A stretch of 64,000 nucleotides of DNA from Sphingopyxis sp. OPL5 (GTDB lineage: Bacteria; Pseudomonadota; Alphaproteobacteria; Sphingomonadales; Sphingomonadaceae). A model generated the notes under the pieces. The model ran no database searches, was not told where the DNA came from, and saw nothing but the letters and a program-made list of their open reading frames with translations. Both the position numbers and the translations under genes were made by a program. Where the stretch lies: positions 2,536,001 to 2,600,000 of the forward strand of contig NZ_CP060725.1 of assembly GCF_003797775.2 (NCBI RefSeq), given 5' to 3'. The stretch's first letter is position 1; each line of letters begins with the position of its first letter. Positions 7,944 through 17,089 of the stretch are shown here, in pieces.

Positions 7944-8390
7944 TCATCCGTTCCGCACGACGGTGACGACGCGCATATCGACGCACAGGTCGCCCGCGGC
8001 GTTTGTGGCCTTCGTGTCCTGGACGATGAACTCGAGCGCGCCGCCCTTCTTCTCGTAGATATCGCTGGTCGTCGTCGTCAGCGTGATCGTCTCGCCGGCA
8101 TAGATCGGCCGATGATAGGTAAAGCTCTGCTCGCCATGCAGGATGCGGTGCATATCGACCCCCATGTCGCCGAGCAGATTGCCTTTCGTCGGCGGCGCGC
8201 CGAGCGCGAGGCTGAAGGCGAAGGTCGGCGGCGCCGGCAGGGCGGGATGCCCTGCGGCGCGCGCCTTATCCTCGTCGAAATAGATGGGGTTGGTCTCGCC
8301 GGTCGCATGGGCGAAGAATTTGAGTTGGCCCTTTTCGACATCGATCTGGCGAGGCTCGGACGTGAAGCCCTTGAAGCTCTGGTCGATCAT
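7944..8390 (-). CDS. MaoC/FAS1-like dehydratase partner subunit
   Basis: A 148-residue hot-dog protein of the FAS1-like dehydratase type. The region matching the hydratase motif reads TGETNPIYFDEDKA, where Tyr37 replaces the catalytic His, so it is probably the non-catalytic, substrate-accommodating half of a heteromer with the neighbouring MaoC protein. It is co-directional with short gaps on both sides (9 bp to the thiolase stop). The pair arrangement suggests a bulky CoA thioester substrate. Confidence 0.85.
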   Translation of the reverse strand: MIDQSFKGFTSEPRQIDVEKGQLKFFAHATGETNPIYFDEDKARAAGHPALPAPPTFAFSLALGAPPTKGNLLGDMGVDMHRILHGEQSFTYHRPIYAGETITLTTTTSDIYEKKGGALEFIVQDTKATNAAGDLCVDMRVVTVVRNG

Positions 8391-8399
8391 GTCCGCCTC

Positions 8400-9581
8400 C
8401 TATGCCTGGCCGAAAAGGGTGACGACGCAGGCGCCGCCAAGGCCGAGATTATGCTGGAGCGCATGGCGGGCGCCTTCGACCTGGCGCCGGTCGGCGCTGC
8501 CGCGCAGCTGGTGCGTAAGTTCGAAGCACTGCGCGAGTCCCGTCGCGCCGAGCGGATGACCCTTGGAAAGCAGGCCGCCCGAAGGGTTGGTGACCACCTT
8601 GCCGCCATAGCTGTTGTCGCCATCGTCGATGAATTTCTCGGCGCCGCCCTCGGGGCAGAGGCCGAGCGCCTCATAGGTGACGAGTTCGTTGGCGGTGAAA
8701 CAGTCGTGCAGCTCGACGACCGCGACATCGTCGGGGCCGATCCCGGCTTCCTCATAGACCTGCCGCGCGGCCTCCTTCGCCATGTCATAGCCGATGACCT
8801 TCATCATCGACGGCTCGAAGCTCGTCTCGGTATCGGTCGTCATCGACTGGGCGACGATCTCGACTCGCGCATCGAGGCCATGCTTCGCGGCAAAGGCGGG
8901 CGAGACGAGGATTGACGCGGCGGCGCCGCAGGTCGGCGGGCAGGCCTGAAGCCGCGTGAGCGGGCCGTAAAGCTTCGGCGAAGCCATCACTTCCTCCAAG
9001 CTGATCGGGTCGCGGAAGAGGGCGAGCGGGTTGTTCGCGGCATGGCGGCGCGCCTTCACCGAGATTTTGGCAAACGTTTCGTCCTTGGCGCCATAACGCT
9101 CCTGATAGTCGCGTCCGCCGCCGCCGAAGAGCTGCGCCGCCCACGGGGCTTTCTCGTCCGCGCCCTGGATCGCATGGGTCACGTTGGTGTGCCGCTCCAT
9201 CGGCGCCTTGCGGTCGTGAAAGACATTGCCTAGCGCGCCGGGGAGCATTTGTTCGAACCCGACCGCGAGCACGCAATCGGCGCCGCCGAGCGCGATCAGC
9301 TGGCGCGCAAGGAAGAGCGCGGTCGATCCGGTCGAGCAATTATTGTTGACGTTGACGATCGGAATGCCGGTGCAGCCGACGCGGTAGATCGCCGACTGAC
9401 CCGCGGTCGAATCGCCATAGACATAACCGGCATAGGCCTGCTGGACATGGCTGTAGTTCAGCCCGGCGTCGGCGAGCGCCAGATTGATAGCCTCTTCGGC
9501 CATGCTGTCCCAGTCGCCGGCCTGGCTCGGTTTCTGGAACGGCACCATGCCGACTCCCGCTACGCGCGCTTTGATCGTCAT
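8400..9581 (-). CDS. SCP-x-type thiolase / lipid-transfer protein
   Basis: A 393-residue thiolase-fold protein of the SCP-x/Ltp type, cleaving or retro-aldol splitting a 3-oxo- or 3-hydroxyacyl-CoA. The nucleophilic Cys is in NVNNNCSTGSTAL; the family motifs VELHDCFTANE and GHPLGATG supply the catalytic histidines. ATG 9581 is chosen because GAGGAGA lies just upstream; the frame stays open further up only by base composition. It sits between the acyl-CoA dehydrogenase (24 bp) and the MaoC pair (9 bp). Ltp2-like aldolases act together with such MaoC pairs in steroid side-chain removal, so this is either a thiolase or an aldolase. Confidence 0.88.
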   Translation of the reverse strand: MTIKARVAGVGMVPFQKPSQAGDWDSMAEEAINLALADAGLNYSHVQQAYAGYVYGDSTAGQSAIYRVGCTGIPIVNVNNNCSTGSTALFLARQLIALGGADCVLAVGFEQMLPGALGNVFHDRKAPMERHTNVTHAIQGADEKAPWAAQLFGGGGRDYQERYGAKDETFAKISVKARRHAANNPLALFRDPISLEEVMASPKLYGPLTRLQACPPTCGAAASILVSPAFAAKHGLDARVEIVAQSMTTDTETSFEPSMMKVIGYDMAKEAARQVYEEAGIGPDDVAVVELHDCFTANELVTYEALGLCPEGGAEKFIDDGDNSYGGKVVTNPSGGLLSKGHPLGATGLAQCFELTHQLRGSADRRQVEGARHALQHNLGLGGACVVTLFGQA

Positions 9582-9604
9582 CTCTCGTCTCCTCAATGTC
9601 GCCG

Positions 9605-10759
9605 CTACAGAGCGCGGGCGATCAGGGTTTTCATGATTTCGTTGGTGCCGGCGTAAATCCGGGCGACGCGCGCGTTGGTCCACATCCGCGCGATCGGATA
9701 TTCGGCCATATAGCCGTAACCGCCGTGGAGCTGGAGGCACTCGTCGGTCACCCGGCCGAGCGCTTCGCTGGTCCAATATTTGGCCATCGCGGCGGTCGCG
9801 GCGTCGAGCTCGCCGGCGAGCAGGCGCACCATCATCTCGTCGATGAAGACGCGCGCGACGACGGCCTGCGTCTTGCACTCGGCGAGCTTGAACTGGGTGT
9901 TCTGGAATTCGGCGATCGGCTTGCCGAAGGCGCTGCGCTGCCGGACATAGTCGGTCGTGACGCGCACCGCTTCTTCCATCTCGACGACGCAGTTGAGCGC
10001 GACCGATGTCCGCTCCCACGCAAGCTGCTCCATGAGCTGGTAGAATCCGCGGCCTTCCTCGCCGCCGAGAAGATTGTCGTGCGGCACAAAAACTTCATCG
10101 AAGAAAAGCTCGGAAGTGTCCTGCGCGTGCATCCCGACCTTGTGGAGATTGCGGCCGCGCCGGAAGCCCTCTGCTTCGCCCGTTTCGACGATAAGCAGTG
10201 AGATGCCCTTCGCGCCCGCCGCCGCGGTGTCGGTCTTGGCGACCACCACCACGACACCGGCATTCTGCCCGTTGCTGATGAAGGTCTTCTGGCCGTTGAT
10301 CACATACCCGTCGTCGCTGCGCCGTGCCGTCGTGCGCACCGCCTGGAGGTCCGACCCGGTGCCGGGCTCGGTCATAGCGACCGCGCCGATCAGCTCGCCG
10401 GTCGCCATGCGCGGCAGCCAGCGGTGACGCTGCGCCTCGGTGCCATAAGCGAGGATATAATGGGCGACGATTCCCGAGCTGACATTGTTGCCGGTGCCGA
10501 AGCCGCCCCACAGGCCGGCCCGCACCACCTCCTGCGCGATGACCGCTTCGTGGGCGAGCGTTCCACCGCCGCCGCCATATTCGGCGGGGATGCTCGCGCA
10601 GAGCAACCCCGCCGTCCCGGCGCGCCGCCAGGCGTCGCGATCGACGACGCGCTCGGATTCCCAGCGTTCGGCGTGTGGCACCAGTTCGCGCGCGACGAAC
10701 TTGGCCGCTTCGTCGGCGAGCATCGCGAGCTCGTCGTCCATCCATGGTGAACGCTTCAT
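9605..10759 (-). CDS. Acyl-CoA dehydrogenase
   Basis: A 384-residue FAD acyl-CoA dehydrogenase introducing an alpha,beta double bond. MTEPGTGSDLQAVRTTA binds FAD and substrate. The C-terminal loop is IYAGTNEIM, which lacks Glu at the MCAD position; the base is then expected in the helix-G region (LAWERTSVAL), as in isovaleryl-CoA and long-chain dehydrogenases. ATG 10759 is preferred over 10789 because AAAGGA lies at the right distance and family members begin RSPWMDDEL. It heads the minus-strand run of thiolase, MaoC pair and SDR. Confidence 0.9.
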   Translation of the reverse strand: MKRSPWMDDELAMLADEAAKFVARELVPHAERWESERVVDRDAWRRAGTAGLLCASIPAEYGGGGGTLAHEAVIAQEVVRAGLWGGFGTGNNVSSGIVAHYILAYGTEAQRHRWLPRMATGELIGAVAMTEPGTGSDLQAVRTTARRSDDGYVINGQKTFISNGQNAGVVVVVAKTDTAAAGAKGISLLIVETGEAEGFRRGRNLHKVGMHAQDTSELFFDEVFVPHDNLLGGEEGRGFYQLMEQLAWERTSVALNCVVEMEEAVRVTTDYVRQRSAFGKPIAEFQNTQFKLAECKTQAVVARVFIDEMMVRLLAGELDAATAAMAKYWTSEALGRVTDECLQLHGGYGYMAEYPIARMWTNARVARIYAGTNEIMKTLIARAL

Positions 10760-10844
10760 GTCGAATCCTTTAACTTGCGCGACAGTCAATTATATCAAAG
10801 CGAGGCGGAGTCAAGCGCGGCCGAAGCGCGGCCCGCGTCGAAGC

Positions 10845-11999
10845 TCAGCCTTGCGCCGCGATGTCCTGTTTGATCTTGTTGGCGATCGACCAACGATGCA
10901 CTTCGGAAGGCCCGTCGTAGATGCGGAAGGCGCGCAGCTCGCGAAACACGCGCTCGACGATCGTGTCGCGGGTCACCCCGAGCCCACCGAGAATCTGCAC
11001 ACAGCGATCGGCAACGCGATAGAGCGCTTCGGACACCGCGACCTTGGCCATGCTCGATTCCTGGCTGCCGCGCCCGCCGGCGTCGAGGATGTCGGCGCAC
11101 CAGTCGGTGAGAAGTTCAGCCGATTTGAGATCGATCAGATTGTCGGCGAGCATGAAGCCCACGCCTTCATGGTCGATCAGCGGCTTGCCGAAGGCCATGC
11201 GCTCGCAGGCATAGCGCGCAGCGACATCATGCGCGCGTTGCGCGGCCCCGGTCCAGCGCATGCAATGCGTGAGCCGCGCCGGCGCCAGCCGCACCTGCGC
11301 ATAGCGCAGCCCTTGGCCAACTTCGCCGAGGACATCGGCGTCGGCGACGACGAGACCGTTCAGCGAAATGACCGCATGCCCGCCGGGCAGCGCGCTGTCG
11401 AGCGTATCAAGCACGCGTTCGATAACGATCTCGTCGCGTTCCATATCGCTGAGGAACATTGTCGGGCCCGCCTCGGTCATCGCCATGATGATTGCGAACC
11501 GGGCACCCGTCGCGCCGGTGATTAGCCATTTGCGGCCGCTGATGCGCCACCCGCCGTCGATGCGTTCGGCACGGGTCTTCATGAGTGACGGATCGGACCC
11601 GGCGCCATTGTCGGGTTCGGTCATGAGGAAGACCGAGCGCGCGAAGCCGCTCGCGAGCGGTTCGAGGATATCGGCCTTCTGTGCCTCGGATGCAACGCGT
11701 TCGAGCAGGTGCATATTGCCCTCGTCTGGCGCCGCGATGTTGAGGGCGACCGGGCCAAGCGGCGAATAGCCCGCCGCCCGGAAGAGCCGAGCGGTGTCGC
11801 GCATCGAGAGCGCCGGACGGCCGGCCCGGGCGAGATGCGGCGCGATGAGGCCGGCGGCGCGCGCAGCGCTGCGCATATCATCGACGAGTTCGGACGATGG
11901 GCCGTGGCTGCCCCAGCGCCCATCCTGTTCGAGCGGGATGAGCTCGTCGCGGACGAACGCAGCGGTGCGCTCGACAAGGCTTTCGACAGCTTGGGACAT
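10845..11999 (-). CDS. Acyl-CoA dehydrogenase, ACAD10/11 (LvaC)-like
   Basis: A 384-residue acyl-CoA dehydrogenase-fold protein. FLMTEPDNGAGSDPSLMKTRA marks the FAD/substrate region and the C-terminal motif is IYDGPSEVHRWSIAN. The DGPxEVH signature is that of ACAD10/ACAD11 and bacterial LvaC-type proteins rather than of classical dehydrogenases. In that group the enzyme works with a partner kinase: the 4-hydroxyl of an acyl-CoA is phosphorylated, then phosphate is eliminated. A kinase of exactly that type is encoded divergently 89 bp away, which strongly suggests the same partnership here (inference). Confidence 0.85.
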   Translation of the reverse strand: MSQAVESLVERTAAFVRDELIPLEQDGRWGSHGPSSELVDDMRSAARAAGLIAPHLARAGRPALSMRDTARLFRAAGYSPLGPVALNIAAPDEGNMHLLERVASEAQKADILEPLASGFARSVFLMTEPDNGAGSDPSLMKTRAERIDGGWRISGRKWLITGATGARFAIIMAMTEAGPTMFLSDMERDEIVIERVLDTLDSALPGGHAVISLNGLVVADADVLGEVGQGLRYAQVRLAPARLTHCMRWTGAAQRAHDVAARYACERMAFGKPLIDHEGVGFMLADNLIDLKSAELLTDWCADILDAGGRGSQESSMAKVAVSEALYRVADRCVQILGGLGVTRDTIVERVFRELRAFRIYDGPSEVHRWSIANKIKQDIAAQG

Positions 12000-12088
12000 C
12001 TCGCTCTCCTCCCGGCATATCAGCGCCGCTTGATTTAATTACCCGTCGCGTTAGTTAATTAAAGATCAGAGTCAAGCAGGAGGACGCG
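12000..12088. promoter_or_regulatory. Divergent promoter with TTAATTA inverted repeat
   Basis: The 89-bp gap between the divergent ACAD and kinase genes holds an AT-rich inverted repeat, TTAATTA (12035-12041) and TAATTAA (12056-12062), separated by 14 bp. This is the only AT-rich stretch in a GC-rich neighbourhood. It is a candidate operator for the TetR or LysR regulator of the cluster, controlling both genes together. Confidence 0.45.
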
Positions 12089-13162
12089 ATGTTCACGGCC
12101 GAAGACGACATGGACGGGACCGGCCCTGTTCGCGAGGGGCAGGCAATCGACACGGTGCGCGTGGCAAGCTGGCTCGCGGGGCGTGTGCCGGTCGCGCCCC
12201 CACTCACGATCAGCCAGTTCAAGGGCGGCCAGTCGAATCCGACCTATCTCGTGACCGATGCCGCAGGCGCCCAATATGTCCTGCGGCGCAAGCCGCCCGG
12301 CGCGCTGCTCGGGTCGGCGCACCAGGTCGAACGCGAATATCGGGTCATGTCGGCGCTCGCACCGACAGGTCTGCCCGTTCCGCGCATGATCGGTCTCTGC
12401 GAAGATGCCGACGTCATCGGTTCGGACTTCTACGTCATGAATTATGTGTCCGGGCGGTCCTTCTGGGATCAGCGTCTTCCCGGACTCGAAGCTTTCGAGA
12501 AGAAAGCGATCTACGCCGCGATGGTGTCGACGCTCGCGCAGCTCCATCGCGTCGACCCGGCGGCTGTGGGCCTTGCGGACCTCGGCCGACCCGATGGCTA
12601 TGTAAGCCGGCAGGTCGAGCGCTGGACAAAGCAATATCGTGCGTCCGCGCGCACGCGCATCGCGCCGATGGAAGACGTTATCGCATGGATTGGCGGGCAC
12701 GCGCCCCAAGGCGAGGCGGGCGTCCTCATCCACGGCGACTTCCGGCTCGACAATCTGATCTTCGATGCGCGCGAGCCGCGCATCGCGGCGATCCTCGACT
12801 GGGAAATCTCGACGCTTGGCGATCCACTCGCTGACCTTGCCTTCCAGCTCTTCGCCTATTGGCTACCGCCAGAGATACTCAACGGAATTTCAGGAATTGA
12901 GGGCGAACTCGGACTGCCGTCGGAGGCTGACCAGCTCGCCTGTTACGAGGCCGCGTCGGGCCGGGCCATCGGTCCCGACTGGCCGCTCTACCGCATCTAT
13001 ATCCTGTTTCGCCTCGCGGCGATCTTCCAGGGGATCGAAGGCCGGGTCCGCGACGGGACAAATTCGAACCCGCGCGCCGAAAAGCTCGTCGGAATGACCG
13101 AACCGCTCGCGCGGCTCGCCCTAGCGCGGATCGAGGCCTGGGAGCGCGGGATGCGCGACTAG
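12089..13162 (+). CDS. APH-fold kinase, ACAD10/11 N-domain / LvaA-like
   Basis: A 357-residue aminoglycoside-phosphotransferase-fold kinase. The catalytic loop is [14 protein letters not shown] (HGDxxxxN, about residues 213-226) and the metal-binding stretch is [19 protein letters not shown]. These are the forms found in the kinase domains of human ACAD10/ACAD11 and in LvaA, which phosphorylate the 4-hydroxyl of a 4-hydroxyacyl-CoA, not antibiotics. It is divergent from the ACAD10/11-like gene and convergent with LysR (4-bp overlap). An antibiotic-resistance role is unlikely given the DWE motif and neighbours. Confidence 0.87.
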   Translation: MFTAEDDMDGTGPVREGQAIDTVRVASWLAGRVPVAPPLTISQFKGGQSNPTYLVTDAAGAQYVLRRKPPGALLGSAHQVEREYRVMSALAPTGLPVPRMIGLCEDADVIGSDFYVMNYVSGRSFWDQRLPGLEAFEKKAIYAAMVSTLAQLHRVDPAAVGLADLGRPDGYVSRQVERWTKQYRASARTRIAPMEDVIAWIGGHAPQGEAGVLIHGDFRLDNLIFDAREPRIAAILDWEISTLGDPLADLAFQLFAYWLPPEILNGISGIEGELGLPSEADQLACYEAASGRAIGPDWPLYRIYILFRLAAIFQGIEGRVRDGTNSNPRAEKLVGMTEPLARLALARIEAWERGMRD

Positions 13163-14079
13163 ACGGGCGCGTCGTCCGAAAGGCGGCGGATGCGCAGCCG
13201 CAGCATCTCGATGAGCGGTTTGGCGGCGGTGGTTTCGTTCCAACCCACGCGCGTCGCGACGTGGAAGAGCATCGGTGGCACCGGCGACCAGTCGTGCCAC
13301 ACGCGAAAGGTCTCATCGAATTCGGGCGCCGCGGCATAGCGCGAGAAGGCGAAGGAGAAGCTGTCGGTGCGCTCGACGATGCGCAGCGACAGCGCGAAAC
13401 TGTCGACGGTGAGATGCGGTATCCGGTAGGGCGAATTGCTCGCGCTCGCGATGTTGTTGATGAACGTCGTGTGCGGATCGGCGTGCGACGGCCCGACCAT
13501 TGGATAAGCCAGGAGCTCCTCGAAGCTCGGTGGCTCGGGCCGATCGAGCGGGTGCCCGCGCCGCACAAACGGGGACACCGCGAGGCTCGCGATATCCTCG
13601 ATTTGCAGCGAGCCATTGCCGCGCAGCGCCTCGAGCGATCCGATCGCGAAATCGAGATCGCCCGACTGGAGCAGCGACGATATCTCTTCGACCGATTCGG
13701 CCGACGTCGCGACCTCGATCCCGGGGTAGCGCGCGGCGAAGATCGGCAGCACTTCGAACCAGAACAGACGGAACGAGGCGGGGGCGGCGCCCATCCGCAC
13801 GCGGCCGCGGTCGGTGGTCCGTGCGCTGCGCGCGAACCGTTCGAGTGTCGCCGCCTCTTCGAGCAGTTTTGTGCCGCCTTCGATGAACTGCTCCCCTTCG
13901 CGGGTCAGGCGAATGCCGCGCGGTCCGCGCTCGAAAACCTGGATGCCGAGATTGTCTTCGAGAATCTGGACGCTGCGCGTCAGCGCCGACTGGGTGATGT
14001 TGAGCGTCGCCGCAGCCTTGGCGAATCCGCCCTGTCTCGCGATCTCAATGACATGGTTCACCTTGCGCAAATCCAGCAT
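13159..14079 (-). CDS. LysR-family transcriptional regulator
   Basis: A 306-residue LysR regulator. The winged helix is [20 protein letters not shown] (residues 17-36) and the effector-binding domain fills the rest. It faces the acyl-CoA ligase gene across a 144-bp gap, the classic arrangement for a LysR and its target. That gap contains CCCA-AAA-TGGG (14142-14152) and a GGAC-AGGT-GGAC repeat, candidate regulator sites. The inducer is unknown; a CoA intermediate or free acid of the pathway is likely. Confidence 0.9.
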   Translation of the reverse strand: MLDLRKVNHVIEIARQGGFAKAAATLNITQSALTRSVQILEDNLGIQVFERGPRGIRLTREGEQFIEGGTKLLEEAATLERFARSARTTDRGRVRMGAAPASFRLFWFEVLPIFAARYPGIEVATSAESVEEISSLLQSGDLDFAIGSLEALRGNGSLQIEDIASLAVSPFVRRGHPLDRPEPPSFEELLAYPMVGPSHADPHTTFINNIASASNSPYRIPHLTVDSFALSLRIVERTDSFSFAFSRYAAAPEFDETFRVWHDWSPVPPMLFHVATRVGWNETTAAKPLIEMLRLRIRRLSDDAPV

Positions 14080-14223
14080 TTCGCTCTCCGCCTATCTCGG
14101 CCACGCACAAGCCCATCGATAAAAGACATTGGACAGGTGGACCCAAAATGGGCTGGCTCTACGCGCGCATTAGCACGGCGAACGCGGCGCAATACAAGAA
14201 GACAAATGGGACAGGGGATTGGA

Positions 14224-15777
14224 ATGTTTGTTCAGGCGATCTTGCGCGCAGCCCAGCTCCGGGGCGACGAGGCCGCGACGATCTGCGATGGCCGCACGCG
14301 AAGCTGGTCTGAATCGGCCGATCGCACCGCACGGCTCGCCACCGCCCTGGTCGGCCTTGGCGCGCGCGCCGGTGACCGGATCGCTATCCTGGGTCTGAAC
14401 AGCGATCATTATCTCGAGGCAATGCACGCGACATGGTGGCTTGGCGCGATAACCGTGCCGATGAACACGCGCTGGGCGATCGCCGAGCATCTCTACAGCG
14501 CCCGCGACGCGGGCTTTTTGATCATTTTCGTCGACGAGGCGAACAAGGCGTGCGCCGCCGAGCTTGCGCGCGCCGAGCCGGCGCTCGGGCCATTTATCTA
14601 TATGGGCGAGGACGCCCCGCCAGCGAACATGATCGCAATGGAGGCGTTGATCGCCGAAGCGGCGCCGCTGCCGCCCGCGCCGCAACCGAACGAAGCGGTC
14701 ACCGGCATCTACTATACCGGCGGCACGACAGGCCATCCCAAGGGCGTCATGCACAGCGCTTTGTCGCTCTGGGCCGGGGCGACCTGCATCGCGATGGAGA
14801 TGCAGGGCCCGCGGCACCATCGCTATCTCCACGCCGCGCCGATGTTCCACCTCGGCGATCTCGCGCAGGCTTATGCCACCACCGCGAAGGCGGGCTGCCA
14901 TGTCTTCGTTCCGGGATTCACCGCCGACGGCGTGGCCAAGGCGATCCGCGAGCACGGGGTCGAAGTCACGTTGCTCGTGCCCACTATGATCGGCATGCTG
15001 CTCGATCACCCCTCTTTCGATCCTGCCGATCTGGCCTCGCTCGAAGTGCTGCTGTTCGGTGGATCGCCGATCTCCGAGACCGTGCTCGGGCGGATGCGGG
15101 CGGCGCTGCCGCACACGCGGCTGATCCAGGGGTTCGGCCAGACCGAGACGATGGCAACGGGGTCGATGCTACCCGATGACGGCGCGGCGCTCGACGTCGC
15201 CGACCCGCGCCGCCAGTCGGCGGGGCGCGCCGCCTATGGGATCCAGCTTGGTATCTTCGACGATTGCGGCCAGCCCGTTGCGGCTGGCGCGACCGGCGAA
15301 ATCTGGATACGCGGGGCGAGTGCGATGCTCGGCTATTGGAACAAGCCCGTGGAAAGCGCCGCAGCGCTGACCGACGGCTGGGTCCATACCGGTGACGCGG
15401 GCTATCTCGACGCGGACGGCTATCTCTTCGTCTGTGACAGGGTGAAAGACATGGTGATCTCGGGCGGCGAGAATGTCTTCTCGGCCGAGGTCGAAAACGC
15501 CATCGCTTCGCATCCCGACGTCGCGCAGGTCGCGGTCATCGGCGTCCCTGACGCTCGCTGGGGCGAGCGCGTGCATGCGGTGATTGTTCCTGTGCCCGAG
15601 CGCGAGCCCGACCTTTCCGCGATCCAGGACCACTGCCGCACACTGATCGCGGGCTACAAGATCCCGCGCAGCGTTGAGCTCCGCCGCGAGCCGCTTCCGC
15701 TTTCCGCCGTCGGCAAGGTCCTCAAGACCAAGCTGCGCGAACCGCACTGGCAGGGCCATGAGCGGCGGGTCAGCTGA
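14224..15777 (+). CDS. AMP-forming acyl-CoA synthetase
   Basis: A 517-residue ANL-superfamily ligase activating a carboxylic acid to its CoA ester with ATP. The P-loop is YYTGGTTGHPKGV; the hinge region is GWVHTGDAGYLDADGYLFVCDR; the C-domain lysine is in SAVGKVLKTKL. ATG 14224 follows AGGGGATTGGA; the ATG at 14206 is an alternative start 6 codons earlier. The open frame continues far upstream without a start context and is not coding there. As the entry enzyme it should feed the neighbouring dehydrogenases, hydratases and thiolase. Probably controlled by the divergent LysR. Confidence 0.9.
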   Translation: MFVQAILRAAQLRGDEAATICDGRTRSWSESADRTARLATALVGLGARAGDRIAILGLNSDHYLEAMHATWWLGAITVPMNTRWAIAEHLYSARDAGFLIIFVDEANKACAAELARAEPALGPFIYMGEDAPPANMIAMEALIAEAAPLPPAPQPNEAVTGIYYTGGTTGHPKGVMHSALSLWAGATCIAMEMQGPRHHRYLHAAPMFHLGDLAQAYATTAKAGCHVFVPGFTADGVAKAIREHGVEVTLLVPTMIGMLLDHPSFDPADLASLEVLLFGGSPISETVLGRMRAALPHTRLIQGFGQTETMATGSMLPDDGAALDVADPRRQSAGRAAYGIQLGIFDDCGQPVAAGATGEIWIRGASAMLGYWNKPVESAAALTDGWVHTGDAGYLDADGYLFVCDRVKDMVISGGENVFSAEVENAIASHPDVAQVAVIGVPDARWGERVHAVIVPVPEREPDLSAIQDHCRTLIAGYKIPRSVELRREPLPLSAVGKVLKTKLREPHWQGHERRVS

Positions 15778-15824
15778 CCCGTGCGCCGACTGCCTTTGAC
15801 CGATTTTCCGGGGACCCCGTATTC

Positions 15825-16790
15825 ATGGCCGATTTGATTTCGCCTTCGCTCGAACGTCAGACCGCTCGCGGTCTGACAGACCGGCTGAAGCTTCCGCTTG
15901 TCGTCGCGCCGATGTTTAAGGTGTCGACCCCCGAACTGGTCGTCGCTTCGTGCCGCGCCGGTGCAATCGGGTCCTTTCCATCGATCAATGCCCGCACGCC
16001 GGCGTTATTCGATGACTGGATGACGCGCATCGCGGGCGAGCTCGAAGCAACCCGCGCCGCCGGCGAGACCCCCGCCCCGATGGCGGTGAACCTCCTGACC
16101 CACGACAGCAATCCGCGCTTCGAGCCCGATTTCGAGATCGTAAGAAAATGGGAGCCCCCGGTGGTGATCACGAGCGTCGGGCGGCCCGAGGTCGTGATCG
16201 ACGCGGTGCATGGCTATGGCGGCCTCGTCTTCGCCGACGTGGTGTCGCTTCACCATGCGCGCCGCGCGGCGCGCTGCGGGGTCGACGGCATGGTCCTGCT
16301 CTGCGCCGGCGCCGGCGGCCAGACCGGACGCCTCAACCCGATGGCGTTCGTCGAGGCGGTCCGGCAATTTTACGACGGGATCCTTATCGTCGCGGGCGGT
16401 ATCACGCGCGGTTACCAGCTTCGCGCGCTCGAACTGATGGGCGCCGACCTCGCTTATTGCGGCACGCGCTTCATCGTAACGCCCGAAAGCGGGGCGCCCG
16501 ACGAGCATAAGTCGGCGATCATCGACGCCGAGATCGACGATGTCTGGGATAGCGACGCGATGAGCGGAATTCCGGCGAGCATGCTGCGCAGTTCGCTCGA
16601 GCGGCTCGGGCTCACCCCCGAGACGCGCTGGCTGCAGGAAAAGCGCGAAAAATATGACTGGAGCGCGGTCAAGGAAACGCCTGGCGTCTATTCGCTCGGC
16701 CATGGCGCAACCGACATCGCAAGCGAGGAAAGCACGGCATCGATCATCGCCCGCATGATCGCCGAGTATCAAGCGGCGTCGGCGCGATAG
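15825..16790 (+). CDS. NMO/FabK-like FMN oxidoreductase
   Basis: A 321-residue TIM-barrel flavoprotein of the nitronate monooxygenase (2-nitropropane dioxygenase) group. The N-terminal strand is LPLVVAPMFKVSTPELVVA; the FMN-phosphate sites are VAGGITRGYQL and LAYCGTRFIVTPES. The motif that normally carries the catalytic His (GGHxG) reads CAGAGGQTGRLNP, so Gln occupies the His position and true nitronate oxidation is doubtful. Follows the acyl-CoA ligase by 47 bp and is probably co-transcribed. An enoyl-CoA reductase or other FMN role in the acyl pathway is possible. Confidence 0.8.
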   Translation: MADLISPSLERQTARGLTDRLKLPLVVAPMFKVSTPELVVASCRAGAIGSFPSINARTPALFDDWMTRIAGELEATRAAGETPAPMAVNLLTHDSNPRFEPDFEIVRKWEPPVVITSVGRPEVVIDAVHGYGGLVFADVVSLHHARRAARCGVDGMVLLCAGAGGQTGRLNPMAFVEAVRQFYDGILIVAGGITRGYQLRALELMGADLAYCGTRFIVTPESGAPDEHKSAIIDAEIDDVWDSDAMSGIPASMLRSSLERLGLTPETRWLQEKREKYDWSAVKETPGVYSLGHGATDIASEESTASIIARMIAEYQAASAR

Positions 16791-16994
16791 CGCGCGCGGC
16801 CGGGCACGGTATCGCGGCCTGCGGTCCTTCGCCGCGGGCGGCGCCTTGGCGTGGAAAAAGGCCGGGCGCGCGCCGTGCAGCGCGCGCATTGCCCTATGTA
16901 TATTCGAGATTGGACAGCGGGGCGCCCAGCCTGTCTTCTCATAAAGCGACGTGGCCCGTGAAGAGGCCCCGCGGGGGAGGTTTTGGCGAGCCGG

Positions 16995-17011
16995 GTGCGA
17001 TCAGATCGCAC
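16995..17011. promoter_or_regulatory. Perfect 17-bp palindrome upstream of TonB receptor
   Basis: GTGCGATC-A-GATCGCAC is a perfect dyad 79 bp before the receptor start. A second dyad, CCCCGCGGGG, lies at 16967-16976. Either can be an operator or a leader hairpin. The rest of the roughly 300-bp gap 16791-17089 shows no gene. Confidence 0.45.
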
Positions 17012-17089
17012 GGCGCGTCCCGGATGTTCCCTCAATGAAAATGGCGGGGTCTTCATGACCTTTGCCCGGAGAGGATTGAGGAGCTTCAA

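Noticed and set aside
12089-13162. Kinase as an aminoglycoside-resistance gene
   Set aside because: The LDWEIST motif and divergent ACAD10/11-like neighbour point to acyl-CoA phosphorylation, not antibiotic modification.
13261-15777. One 838-codon open frame covering LysR and the acyl-CoA ligase
   Set aside because: The first third is antisense to LysR and has no family match or start context; only the part from 14224 is the ligase.
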